From Micromonospora sp. FIMYZ51 (GTDB lineage: Bacteria; Actinomycetota; Actinomycetes; Mycobacteriales; Micromonosporaceae), in the NCBI RefSeq assembly GCF_038246755.1, contig NZ_CP134706.1, positions 4,092,001 to 4,156,000 of the forward strand: a stretch of DNA of 64,000 nucleotides. The letters are read 5' to 3'. The translations under genes were made by a program, and so were the position numbers. Numbering within the stretch: the stretch's first letter is position 1; the number at the start of each line of letters is the position of its first letter. A model generated the notes under the pieces. It saw only the letters and a list, made by a program, of their open reading frames with translations, did no database searches and had not been told where the DNA came from. Shown here one piece after another: positions 43,519 to 51,453 of this stretch.

Positions 43519-43872
43519 TCACACCGCGGCGAGCAGACGCTCCGGTGCCGCCTGGGCGACCACCGGGATGACCCGACGCAGGCCGGTGGCGCGCAGCACC
43601 CGCTCCACCATCGGCGACGGGTTCACCAGCACCAGTTCGCCCCCCTGGGCCCGCACGCGCAGCCGCGCGGCGACCAATGCGCGCACCCCGGCAGCGGAGA
43701 GCATGAGCAGGTCGGACAGATCCACCCGCAGCTCCGGTCGGGCCGGCGCCGCCCAGAGCGCGCCACGGAACGCGGCGACGGTGGCCACGTCGACGACGCC
43801 TACCGCCCGGATGCACACCGCCTCGTCGAAGACTGTGGTCTCGACGTGGAACCGCTCCTCGCGCTCTCGCAT
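43519..43872 (-). CDS. STAS-domain anti-sigma-antagonist-like protein
   Basis: 117 residues, one STAS domain. VVDVATVAAFRGAL and LRVDLSDLLMLSAAGVRAL are the family core. In SpoIIAA/RsbV the segment is D-S-S-G, with the second Ser phosphorylated by the anti-sigma kinase; here it reads S-A-A-G (Ser59, Ala60, Ala61, Gly62), so the phosphoacceptor is lost. The protein may therefore be always active or have another partner. No kinase or sigma-B gene is adjacent. Confidence 0.8.
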   Translation of the reverse strand: MREREERFHVETTVFDEAVCIRAVGVVDVATVAAFRGALWAAPARPELRVDLSDLLMLSAAGVRALVAARLRVRAQGGELVLVNPSPMVERVLRATGLRRVIPVVAQAAPERLLAAV

Positions 43873-44055
43873 GAACCGAACCTATCGTCCGGCACCGACA
43901 CTCTGCCCCTGTCCAGCGGCGGTTCCGGGGTAATCCCAGGGCAGGACCCGGGCGACCTGGGTGTCCACCCTAGGGCGGATCCCCAAGGGGCTCCGGGCGC
44001 AGCGTACGGCCGGGCGGGTCCACAGCGGACCGGCCCGGCGCGCGTACGCCTCCGG

Positions 44056-45312
44056 TCAGCCGCCGCTCGCGGAGGGCGTCGGCTCCGGCGAACCACCGGC
44101 CACCGCCCCCGGGTCGGGGGCCTGGGTCGGGGTGGGCCGCAGCCCCGGCGGCACCGGCAGGGCGCTGCCCTTGGCGAACTCGTCCCAGCTGACGTTCCAG
44201 GCCGTCCAGCCGTTGCCCGCGTCCAGCGTCACCTCGGTGCCCTTGACGGTGACCAGGTCGCCGACCTGGGTGACGCCCATCAACCAGTCGGCGTTGGCCG
44301 CGGAGAGGTTGGTGCAGCCGTGCGACACGTTCGTGTAGCCCTGGTCCCCCTCCGACCAGGGGGCCCCGTGGATGAACTCGCCACCCCAGGTGAGCCGCTG
44401 GGCGTCCTCGACGTCGACGACGTAGGGATCGGCCGAGCCCCGGGTGTCGAAGGTGGTGAACTCGTGCTTCTCCATGATCACCATCTTGCCGCTGGAGGTC
44501 GGCGTACTCGGTTTACCGAGGCTGACCGGCAGCTTGCGCAGCAGCTTGCCGTCGCGCAGCACCGACATCTGCTTGGTCGCGTTGTCGATCTCCAACTCGA
44601 CCTGCCGGCCGATCTTCGAGGTGGCGCGCCGGTCGGCGTCACCGACGTTCTCCTTGCCGATCGGCAGGCCCTCCAGGGCCGCCCGGACGTTTATCGTCGT
44701 GCCGGGTCGCCAGAAATCGGGTGCCCGGTAGTAGACCTGGCTACCGTCGGACACCCAGGACCAGGCACCCGGCTGGGGCGGGTCCGTCTTCACAAACAAA
44801 CGGCGCTGCACATCCGCCCTGGCCTCTTTCGGAATTGGCGGGTCGAAGGCGACGGTTACCGGCATCGCCGTACCGTACGTCCGGTTGCCGGCAAAATAAA
44901 GAGTGCTGGTGATGGCCGGTTTTGACGATTTCGGCTGGGTGGTGAAGGTTGTCTTTCGGGTGACCGTCTTTCCGGAGTCACCGGTCGCGGTCACCTCTGC
45001 GGTGTAGGTCCGCTTCGGCTGAAGGACCTTGTTCGGCACCCAGCCCGAGCCATCCTCGCGCGGCTCCCCCGCGACCGTGCCGCCCTTGTCGTCGGTGATC
45101 CGCACGTCGGTGATCCGACCGTGCTTGACCAGGGTGCCGATCTCACCGCTGAGCGGCACGTCCCGGGTGCCCTCGGCCGGCGTCACGGTCAACTCAGGTG
45201 CCGCCGCCCGCCCCTCGTTGCCCTGCCTACGATCGCTGGTGCAGGCACCCAGCGCCAGCGGTGCCGCCGCGACGGTCACCGCCAGCAGCGTCAATCGCCC
45301 CCTCAACCTCAT
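44056..45312 (-). CDS. L,D-transpeptidase lipoprotein
   Basis: 418 residues. Lipobox LALGAC puts a lipid-modified Cys at 24. A bacterial Ig-like region (about 45-150; two related domains) precedes the YkuD catalytic domain, with HGAPWSEGDQGYTNVSHGC and catalytic Cys333. This architecture matches actinobacterial Ldt proteins that make 3-3 peptidoglycan cross-links. A Pro-rich tail ends in PTPSASGG. The start at 45312 has GGGGGGA before it; a longer frame upstream lacks a signal. Adjacent genes do not suggest an operon. Confidence 0.92.
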   Translation of the reverse strand: MRLRGRLTLLAVTVAAAPLALGACTSDRRQGNEGRAAAPELTVTPAEGTRDVPLSGEIGTLVKHGRITDVRITDDKGGTVAGEPREDGSGWVPNKVLQPKRTYTAEVTATGDSGKTVTRKTTFTTQPKSSKPAITSTLYFAGNRTYGTAMPVTVAFDPPIPKEARADVQRRLFVKTDPPQPGAWSWVSDGSQVYYRAPDFWRPGTTINVRAALEGLPIGKENVGDADRRATSKIGRQVELEIDNATKQMSVLRDGKLLRKLPVSLGKPSTPTSSGKMVIMEKHEFTTFDTRGSADPYVVDVEDAQRLTWGGEFIHGAPWSEGDQGYTNVSHGCTNLSAANADWLMGVTQVGDLVTVKGTEVTLDAGNGWTAWNVSWDEFAKGSALPVPPGLRPTPTQAPDPGAVAGGSPEPTPSASGG

Positions 45313-45543
45313 GATTGTGTCCCCCCGTTTGCTGCTCCGTCCTCCGCACATTCTCACCGCCAACACGGTGCCGGCTTCGCATTTCCCCAAACCGCGCGAT
45401 TATTACCCGTGGACGATTTCAGAAATCGCACCGCCAGGGGCGACGAATACCTCGACGCACCGGCTCGGTAGGTTGCTCGACGAATTGGCGGCAGGTGTCC
45501 GCAGGCGCGCCGTTCACGGCCCTTGTCACGCCCGTACGCCGAC

Positions 45544-45576
45544 GTGCCCGGCGTCCGGTGCGGAGACGCCGGGCAC
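45544..45576 (-). terminator. Terminator after the bkd operon
   Basis: GTGCCCGGCGTC and GACGCCGGGCAC form a perfect 12-bp stem with a 9-base loop, 13 bp after the E2 stop on the minus strand. The rest of the 276-bp gap to the transpeptidase start has no gene; it is AT-richer around 45380-45440. Confidence 0.8.
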
Positions 45577-45588
45577 GAGCGGAACCGG

Positions 45589-47058
45589 TCAGACGGCGTT
45601 GATCAGCAGCGCCGGCTGTTCCACGCAGTCGGCGACGTGCCGCAGGAAGCCGCCGGCCACCCCGCCGTCGCAGACCCGATGGTCGAAGGTGAGGCTGAGC
45701 TGCGTCACCTTACGCACCGCGAGCTGGCCGTCGACCACCCACGGCTTGTCCACGATGCGCCCGACCCCGAGCAACGCCGCCTCCGGGTGGTTGATGATCG
45801 GCGTGGAGCCGTCGACCCCGAAGATCCCGTAGTTGTTGAGCGTGAAGCTGCCCCCGGTCAACCGGGCCGGCGGCAACTCACCGGCGCGCGCCGCCGCGGT
45901 GGTGGCGGCGAGTTCGGCGGCCAGTTCCGCGGTGGTGAGCCGGTCGGCGTCGCGCAGCACCGGGACGACCAGACCACGCTCGGTCTGCGCGGCGATGCCC
46001 AGGTGCACACCGGCGGACTGGATGATCCGCTGTCCCTCGGTGTCGACCCGGGAGTTGAGCTGCGGGTACCGACGCAGCCCGGACAGGCAGATCCGGGCGA
46101 GCAGGGCCAGGATGCTCACCGGGCGGTCGGCACGCGCGGCGTTGATCGCGGCCCGGGTCTCCAGCAGCGCGGTGGCGTCGGCGTCGACCCAGATGGTCAC
46201 CTCGGGGATCTCCCGCCGGCTACGGGAGAGCTTGTCGGCGATCGCCCGGCGGATGCCGGTCAACGGGATGACCACGTCCGACGCGCCGGGCGGGGCGAGC
46301 CCGACGTGCGGCGCCGGCAGGTCGGGAACGACGGTGAGCCGGCCCGCGCCATTCGCCGGGCTGGTCCCCGCGCCGAGCGATGCCACCGCATCGGCGCCCG
46401 TGGGCCGGGCCACCATCGCCGCGTCGGCCGCCGCCTCCACGTCGGCGCGGCGGACCACCCCGCCGGGACCGCTGCCGCGCAGGGTGGTCAGGTCCACCCC
46501 ACGCTCGCGGGCCAGCCGCCGCACGATCGGCGAGATGACAAGTGCCGGCGACCGGTCCGGCAGGACGGCCGAGAGCGCCGGGGCGCTGGCGGGCGATTCG
46601 GATACCGGGGCGGGTTGCGGCTGGGCGGACGCCGACGGGCCGGCCGGCGCGGCGGCGTGCACCCGGGGACGGCGGCGCCGTCGCGCGCTGCCGGGACCGG
46701 TGCCGTACCCGATCAGCACGTTGCCGGAGCCGGCCCGCTCCTCCTCGCGGTAGACCGCGTGCCCGACCGGCTCGTCCGGCGCCGAAGGGGCAGCGGCCGG
46801 CGCGGCGCCGTCGGCCGCGGGCGCGGCCACGGTGATCAGTGGCTGGCCGACCGGACGCACCTCGCCCTCCGCGCCGTGCAGGGCGACGACCCGGCCGGCG
46901 TACGGACAGGGCACGTCCACGACCGCCTTGGCGGTCTCCACCTCGACCACGCTCTGGTCGACGGTGACGAGGTCGCCGACCGCGACCCGCCACTGCACGA
47001 TCTCCGCCTCGGTGAGCCCTTCCCCGAGATCGGGCAGAAGGAAAACCTGCTCACTCAT
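45589..47058 (-). CDS. bkdC: Branched-chain 2-oxoacid dehydrogenase E2 (dihydrolipoyl acyltransferase)
   Basis: 489 residues. Lipoyl domain 1-80 with the modified Lys44 (VETAKAVVDV), a Pro/Ala-rich linker, an E3/E1-binding domain (SPIVRRLARERGVDLTTLRGSG) near 185-220, and the catalytic acyltransferase domain ending with FDHRVCDGG (His near residue 460; the usual DHRVVDG has Cys for Val). It transfers the acyl group to CoA. It is the third gene of the operon, but separated from E1beta by an 80-bp tandem repeat. Confidence 0.94.
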   Translation of the reverse strand: MSEQVFLLPDLGEGLTEAEIVQWRVAVGDLVTVDQSVVEVETAKAVVDVPCPYAGRVVALHGAEGEVRPVGQPLITVAAPAADGAAPAAAPSAPDEPVGHAVYREEERAGSGNVLIGYGTGPGSARRRRRPRVHAAAPAGPSASAQPQPAPVSESPASAPALSAVLPDRSPALVISPIVRRLARERGVDLTTLRGSGPGGVVRRADVEAAADAAMVARPTGADAVASLGAGTSPANGAGRLTVVPDLPAPHVGLAPPGASDVVIPLTGIRRAIADKLSRSRREIPEVTIWVDADATALLETRAAINAARADRPVSILALLARICLSGLRRYPQLNSRVDTEGQRIIQSAGVHLGIAAQTERGLVVPVLRDADRLTTAELAAELAATTAAARAGELPPARLTGGSFTLNNYGIFGVDGSTPIINHPEAALLGVGRIVDKPWVVDGQLAVRKVTQLSLTFDHRVCDGGVAGGFLRHVADCVEQPALLINAV

Positions 47059-47222
47059 GCCGGCACTCCGCTTCGCTCCGTGCCACCACGAGGCACCATC
47101 GCCCTGCATTGATGATTCGCTCGCTGACACTCACTCATGCCGGCACTCCGCTTCGCTCCGTGCCACCACGAGGCACCATCGCCCTGCATTGATGATTCGC
47201 TCGCTGACACTCACTCATGCCG
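47051..47222 (-). repeat. 80-bp tandem duplication creating coupled tiny frames in the bkd operon
   Basis: Two perfect 80-bp units (47051-47130 and 47131-47210) and a 12-base start of a third. Each unit carries GCGGAG (ribosome-site like) and an ATG. On the minus strand the E1beta stop overlaps an ATG (ATGA), which opens a 27-residue frame (start MSECQRANHQ, end SGVPA). That ends in ATGA, opening an identical second frame ending in another ATGA, which is the E2 start. So ribosomes could pass from E1beta to E2 by three coupled restarts. Coding value of the peptides is doubtful. Confidence 0.9.
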
Positions 47223-48231
47223 CGCTGCCTTCGGTCAGCCAGCGCGGGTCGGGCTGGTCGTCCCACTGCAACCGGGCCACGGTGTCGAGCACCCGGTCGA
47301 CCGAGGGCAGGTGGGTGTGCTCCAGCATCGGCGCCGGATAGGGAATGTCCAACCCGGACACCCGCAGCACCGGGGCGTGCAGGGCGTGGAAGCAGCGTTC
47401 CTGCACCCGGGCGGCGATCTCCGCGCCGACGCCCGCGAAGCCCTGTGCCTCCTGCACCACCACGCAGCGGCCGGTGCGGCGTACCGAGTCGGTCACTGTG
47501 GCGTCGTCGAACGGCACGATTGTGCGTACGTCGACCACCTCCAGGTCCCAGCCCTCCGCACGGGCGGCCTCGGCGGCCTCAACCGCGACCGGCACCGCCG
47601 GCCCGTACGCGACCAGGGTGGCGTCGCGGCCGGGCCGCCGGACGACCGCCCGGCCGAACGGCTCGGTACGCGCCGGCAGCTCCGCCTCGGCGCTGGCGAA
47701 GTAGAGCTTCTTCGGCTCCATGAACACCACCGGGTCCGGGTCGTCGATCGCCTCGCGCAGCAGCGAGTACGCGTCGGCGACGGTCGCCGGGGTGACCACC
47801 TTCAGGCCCGGGGTGTGCGCGTAGTACGCCTCGGACGAGTCGCAGTGGTGCTCCACGCCGCCGATGCCACCGGCGTACGGCACCCGGATCACCATCGGCA
47901 CGCTCAGCGCGCCCCGGGTCCGGTTGCGCAGCTTCGCCACGTGCGAGGCGATCTGTTCGAACGCCGGATACGCGAACGCGTCGAACTGCATCTCGACCAC
48001 CGGGCGTAGCCCGGACATGGCCAGCCCGACGGCGAAGCCGACGATCCCGGCCTCGGCGAGCGGGGTGTCGAAGCAGCGCTTGTCGCCGAAGCGGGCCTGC
48101 AACCCGTCGGTGATCCGGAAGACCCCGCCGAGTTGGCCGACGTCCTCGCCGAAGACGACGACCCGCTCGTCGTCGAGCATCGCGTCGGCAAGTGCGGCGT
48201 TGAGCGCCTTCGCCATGGTCACGGTGGCCAT
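47215..48231 (-). CDS. bkdB: Branched-chain 2-oxoacid dehydrogenase E1 beta subunit
   Basis: 338 residues, transketolase-like fold. Features include MAKALNAALADAMLDD at the start, FGEDVGQLGGVFRITDGLQ, and PLAEAGIVGFAVGLAMSGLRPVVE (E1beta pyrimidine-domain signature). It binds the pyrimidine of thiamine diphosphate, supplying the conserved Glu in the AEAGI region. Its start overlaps the E1alpha stop (TGATG), and its stop overlaps the first small frame before E2. Confidence 0.95.
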   Translation of the reverse strand: MATVTMAKALNAALADAMLDDERVVVFGEDVGQLGGVFRITDGLQARFGDKRCFDTPLAEAGIVGFAVGLAMSGLRPVVEMQFDAFAYPAFEQIASHVAKLRNRTRGALSVPMVIRVPYAGGIGGVEHHCDSSEAYYAHTPGLKVVTPATVADAYSLLREAIDDPDPVVFMEPKKLYFASAEAELPARTEPFGRAVVRRPGRDATLVAYGPAVPVAVEAAEAARAEGWDLEVVDVRTIVPFDDATVTDSVRRTGRCVVVQEAQGFAGVGAEIAARVQERCFHALHAPVLRVSGLDIPYPAPMLEHTHLPSVDRVLDTVARLQWDDQPDPRWLTEGSAA

Positions 48232-49397
48232 CAGGCGTCCTCCTCCTGCGCCGCCGCCAGTTCGGCGCGGACCTGCTCCCGCTGCTCCACCAGTTGCGGG
48301 GTGGGCTGGGCGTAGACGTGCTCGAAGAGGCTGAGCGGGTCGACCGTGGGCTGGGCGTTCATCCGTTCGCGCAGTTGCGCGGCGGACGCCTCGGCCTGCT
48401 CGGCGATCTCGGCGACGGCGGCGTCGTCGAGCACGTCGCGGGCGCGCAGGTAGCTCTCCAGCCGGGCGACCGGGTCACGGTCGCGCCACGCCTCGACCTC
48501 GTCGGCGTCCCGGTAGCGGGTGGCGTCGTCGGCGTTCGTGTGCGGCTCCATCCGGTAGGTGTGCGCCTCCACCAGGAAGGGACCCTTGCCGGCGCGGGCG
48601 TGCGCGACGGCCCGGTTCAGCACGGCCAGCACGGCGACCGGGTCGTTGCCGTCGACCTGCTCGCTGGGTACGCCGTAGCCGACGCCCTTGTGGGCCAGCG
48701 TGGGGGCGGCGGTCTGCCGGGACAGCGGCACGCTGATCGCGTACCTGTTGTTCTGGACGAAGTAGACCACCGGCGCCTTGAACACCGCGGCGAAGTTGAC
48801 GCCCTCGTGGAAGTCGCCCTCGCTGGTGGCGCCGTCACCGATGTAGACAAGTGCCACGGTGTCGCGCCCCTGGTACGACTCGCCGTACGCCAGACCGGCG
48901 GCGTGCACGCACTGCGTCGCGAGCGGGGTGCACTGCGGTGCGGTGTGCCGGGCAGCCGGGTCGTAACCGCAGTGCCAGTCGCCGCGCAGCAGGGTGAGCA
49001 CCTCGACCGGGTCGATGCCGCGGGCGGTAAGCGCCATCGACTCCCGGTAGGTGGGGAAGACCCAGTCGTCGTCGCGCAGCGCCAGCACGCCGCCGACCTG
49101 GCACGCCTCCTGGCCTCGGGAGGACGGGTAGACGGCCAGCCGACCCTGCTTGGTCAGCGCGGTGGCCTGGGCGTCGAAGCGGCGGCCGATCACCATCCGC
49201 CGGTACATCTCGCGCAGCGCCTCGATCGGCGGCTCGGGATAGTCGGCGCGGGCCGGCAGCGGGCTGCCGTCCGGGTTCAGCAGCCGGACCGGCTCGGCCT
49301 GCGGCAGCAGGGCCGCCGTCGGGTCAGGCGCGGCCGGGGTGGCCGGTCGGCGCTTCCGCGGAGTTGATCTGCGGACCGCCTGGGGGGTGGTCGTCAC
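48231..49397 (-). CDS. bkdA: Branched-chain 2-oxoacid dehydrogenase E1 alpha subunit
   Basis: 388 residues. After an Ala/Pro-rich N terminus of about 60 residues, the ThDP domain has YIGDGATSEGDFHEGVNFA (GDG...N motif for Mg-ThDP) and the phosphorylation-loop-like HTYRMEPHTNADD. E1alpha/E1beta decarboxylate the 2-oxoacids of Val, Leu and Ile, giving branched primers for fatty acids. The two-subunit E1 and divergent Lrp regulator favour BCDH over pyruvate dehydrogenase. GTG start with AGGAGG; no E3 is in the window. Confidence 0.92.
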   Translation of the reverse strand: MTTTPQAVRRSTPRKRRPATPAAPDPTAALLPQAEPVRLLNPDGSPLPARADYPEPPIEALREMYRRMVIGRRFDAQATALTKQGRLAVYPSSRGQEACQVGGVLALRDDDWVFPTYRESMALTARGIDPVEVLTLLRGDWHCGYDPAARHTAPQCTPLATQCVHAAGLAYGESYQGRDTVALVYIGDGATSEGDFHEGVNFAAVFKAPVVYFVQNNRYAISVPLSRQTAAPTLAHKGVGYGVPSEQVDGNDPVAVLAVLNRAVAHARAGKGPFLVEAHTYRMEPHTNADDATRYRDADEVEAWRDRDPVARLESYLRARDVLDDAAVAEIAEQAEASAAQLRERMNAQPTVDPLSLFEHVYAQPTPQLVEQREQVRAELAAAQEEDA

Positions 49398-49501
49398 GGC
49401 GGGACCTCCTGGACGTGTGGTGGCCCTATGCTCCATGCGTCGGATGATTGACTCAAGGTGCCCGGAGAACGCGGGACGGATGGCACGGCCAGGGGGAAAC
49501 G

Positions 49502-50008
49502 ATGGGGCAGGATGCCAATCCGATGCCGGACTCGGCGGCCGGAACGGGACGATCGGCCGCCGGGCTGGACGAGGTCGACCGGCGCATCCTCGACGAACTG
49601 GTCCGCGACGGCCGGATCTCCATCCGTACGCTTGCCGAACGGGTGCATGTCTCCCGCACCAACGCGTACGCCCGGGTGGAACGGCTGCTCCGCGACGGTG
49701 TGCTCACCGGGTTCGGTGCGCGGATCGCGCCCGAGGCGGCTGGGCTGGGCACCTCGGCGTACATCGCGCTCACCATTCAGCAGAACACCTGGCGCGAGGT
49801 GTCCGCGGAGCTGGCCCAGGTGCGCTACGTCGAACACGTGGCGCTGCTCAGCGGCGAGCACGACGTGCTCGCCCTGGTCCGGGCGCCGGACAACGCCACC
49901 CTGCGGGACGTGGTGCTGGACCGGGTGCAGGGCATCGCCGGGGTGCTCGCCACCCGCACCTGGCTGGTCTTCGACGAGTTCGACGGCGAACGCGGCCCCT
50001 GGGGATGA
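49502..50008 (+). CDS. Lrp/AsnC-family regulator, probable BkdR
   Basis: 168 residues. Winged HTH from about 20-80 (LDEVDRRILDELVRDGRISIRTLAERVHVSRTNAYARVE; core ISIRTLAERVHVS) and an RAM/AsnC ligand domain from 90 (YIALTIQQNTWREVSAEL). It is divergent from the bkd operon with 104 bp between, as BkdR is in other bacteria, where it responds to branched-chain amino acids. GGGGG precedes the ATG at 49502. The shared gap probably holds its operators. Confidence 0.9.
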   Translation: MGQDANPMPDSAAGTGRSAAGLDEVDRRILDELVRDGRISIRTLAERVHVSRTNAYARVERLLRDGVLTGFGARIAPEAAGLGTSAYIALTIQQNTWREVSAELAQVRYVEHVALLSGEHDVLALVRAPDNATLRDVVLDRVQGIAGVLATRTWLVFDEFDGERGPWG

Positions 50009-50023
50009 CCGACGCCGGGCGGC

Positions 50024-50995
50024 TCAGCGCTCCGGCGGGGCCGCCAGGCCCTCCCGGTCGGCCAGATCCAGCAGCGGTTCGAGGGAGAAGCGGCGCTCGT
50101 CGAGGCCGGCGTGCGGGTCGCCGTGCTCGGCGAAACGGGCGGGCATGGTGGTGACGTCGAAGTCCTCCGGCCGGGCGTCGTCCAGCTCGGTCCAGTGCAG
50201 CGGCGCGGAGACCAGCGCCGCCGGACTGGGTCGGATCGAGTACGCCGAGGTCATCGTGTGGTCGCGGGCCATCTGGTTGTAGTCGACGAAGACGGGACGA
50301 TCGCGCTGCTCGCGCCACCAGGTGGTGGTGACCAGGTCGGGGCGGCGGCGCTGCATCTCGCGCCCGAGCGCCAGCACGGCCCGCCGGCAGTCACCGAAAC
50401 TCCACCGTGGCTCGATCGACACGTACACGTGCAGGCCGCGCCCGCCGGTGGTCTTGGGATAGCCGACCAGGCCGAGTTCGTCGAGAAAGGCGCGTACCTC
50501 GTGGGCCACCGGCACCACCTGGTCGAACCCCACTGCGGGCAGCGGGTCCAGGTCGATGCGTAGCTGGTCCGGCCGCTCGACGTCGGCCCTGGTCACCGGC
50601 CACGGATGAAAGCGCAGCGTGCCCAGGTTGACCGCCCAGATCACCACCGCCAGCTCACCCGGCGCGACCTCGTCGGCCGTCCGGCCGCTCGGGAAGGTGA
50701 TGTGCGCCGTGCCGACCCAGTCGGGTGCGCCCGCCGGCACCCGCTTCTGGTAGAACGCATCACCCCGGTTGTCCTGCCGGGTGGCGATGGTCGCCCCTTC
50801 GAACACGCCCCGGGGCCACCGCTCCAGCATGGTCGGCCGGTCCCGCAGCGCACGCAGGATGCCGTCACCGACGGCGAGGAAGTAGCGCACCACGTCAAGC
50901 TTGGTCAGCCCACGTTCCGGGAAATACGGCTTGTCCGGGCTGGAGACGCGCACCGTCCGCCGCCCCACCCGGATCTCCTCGGCCGTGCCTGCCAC
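50024..50995 (-). CDS. LigD-type DNA primase-polymerase (standalone Pol domain)
   Basis: 323 residues, matching only the polymerase domain of DNA ligase D. Catalytic pair in LRIDLDP (Asp-x-Asp), TTGGRGLHVYV (active-site His) and WWREQRDRPVFVDYNQ are present. Such enzymes add ribonucleotides or deoxynucleotides to ends in Ku-dependent end joining. Ligase and nuclease domains are absent and no Ku gene is nearby. The GTG start at 50995 lacks a clear ribosome site. It ends 15 bp after the Lrp gene, with opposite orientation. Confidence 0.9.
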   Translation of the reverse strand: MAGTAEEIRVGRRTVRVSSPDKPYFPERGLTKLDVVRYFLAVGDGILRALRDRPTMLERWPRGVFEGATIATRQDNRGDAFYQKRVPAGAPDWVGTAHITFPSGRTADEVAPGELAVVIWAVNLGTLRFHPWPVTRADVERPDQLRIDLDPLPAVGFDQVVPVAHEVRAFLDELGLVGYPKTTGGRGLHVYVSIEPRWSFGDCRRAVLALGREMQRRRPDLVTTTWWREQRDRPVFVDYNQMARDHTMTSAYSIRPSPAALVSAPLHWTELDDARPEDFDVTTMPARFAEHGDPHAGLDERRFSLEPLLDLADREGLAAPPER

Positions 50996-51346
50996 CTGCT
51001 CACCGTACGTCCCGTGGTGGCCGGATGCGACGTGTCACCACCCAGCCACCCCGGTGTCACCTCAGCGGTAGTCCCGCTGGAGGCAGGGTGTCCTCGACCG
51101 GGCTGGCCGGCTTGCTCACCATCGTGGCCACGGTTCACCTCCTGGTCGCTACCGTCAGGTCCGGCCGCATACCCGCAGCCCTCCGCCGACACCCTCGGCT
51201 GCAGGCTTCCTCGATCAGAAGCCGGCGCACGGTCTCGGCCGACCCGCAACGCTGCGGTGCCTGCCCGGGGCCGAACCGACCACCATCGGTCCGCCCGCCA
51301 CACGGCGGGCGCGACGGTGTGACATCGGCGTACCCGGTAGGATCGT
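50996..51346. other. Intergenic region before the ZTP riboswitch
   Basis: About 350 bp between divergent transcripts. A TAGGAT at 51338-51343, about 7 bases before the riboswitch, could be the glyA -10; no good -35 pairs with it. I saw no reading frame with protein-like codon use and no further RNA motif. Confidence 0.4.
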
Positions 51347-51430
51347 CTCGGGCCGTGACTGGCGCATTGGAGATGGATAACCATCGGGGAGCGGCCCCGT
51401 CACAAGGACGCATGCCGAGCGCCTGGGCCT
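51347..51430 (+). promoter_or_regulatory. ZTP (pfl) riboswitch upstream of glyA
   Basis: The sequence contains CCGTGACTGGCG, later ACCATCGGGGAGCGGCCCC, and ends with GCGCCTGGGC. These are hallmark parts of the pfl RNA, with CGCCTGGGC forming the pseudoknot that binds ZTP/ZMP. It ends 11 bp before the GAGGAGG of glyA, so translational control is possible. ZTP signals 10-formyl-tetrahydrofolate shortage, and glyA makes one-carbon units; this pairing is known in other actinobacteria. Confidence 0.92.
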
Positions 51431-51453
51431 TCCGCACGTCATGAGGAGGTTCC

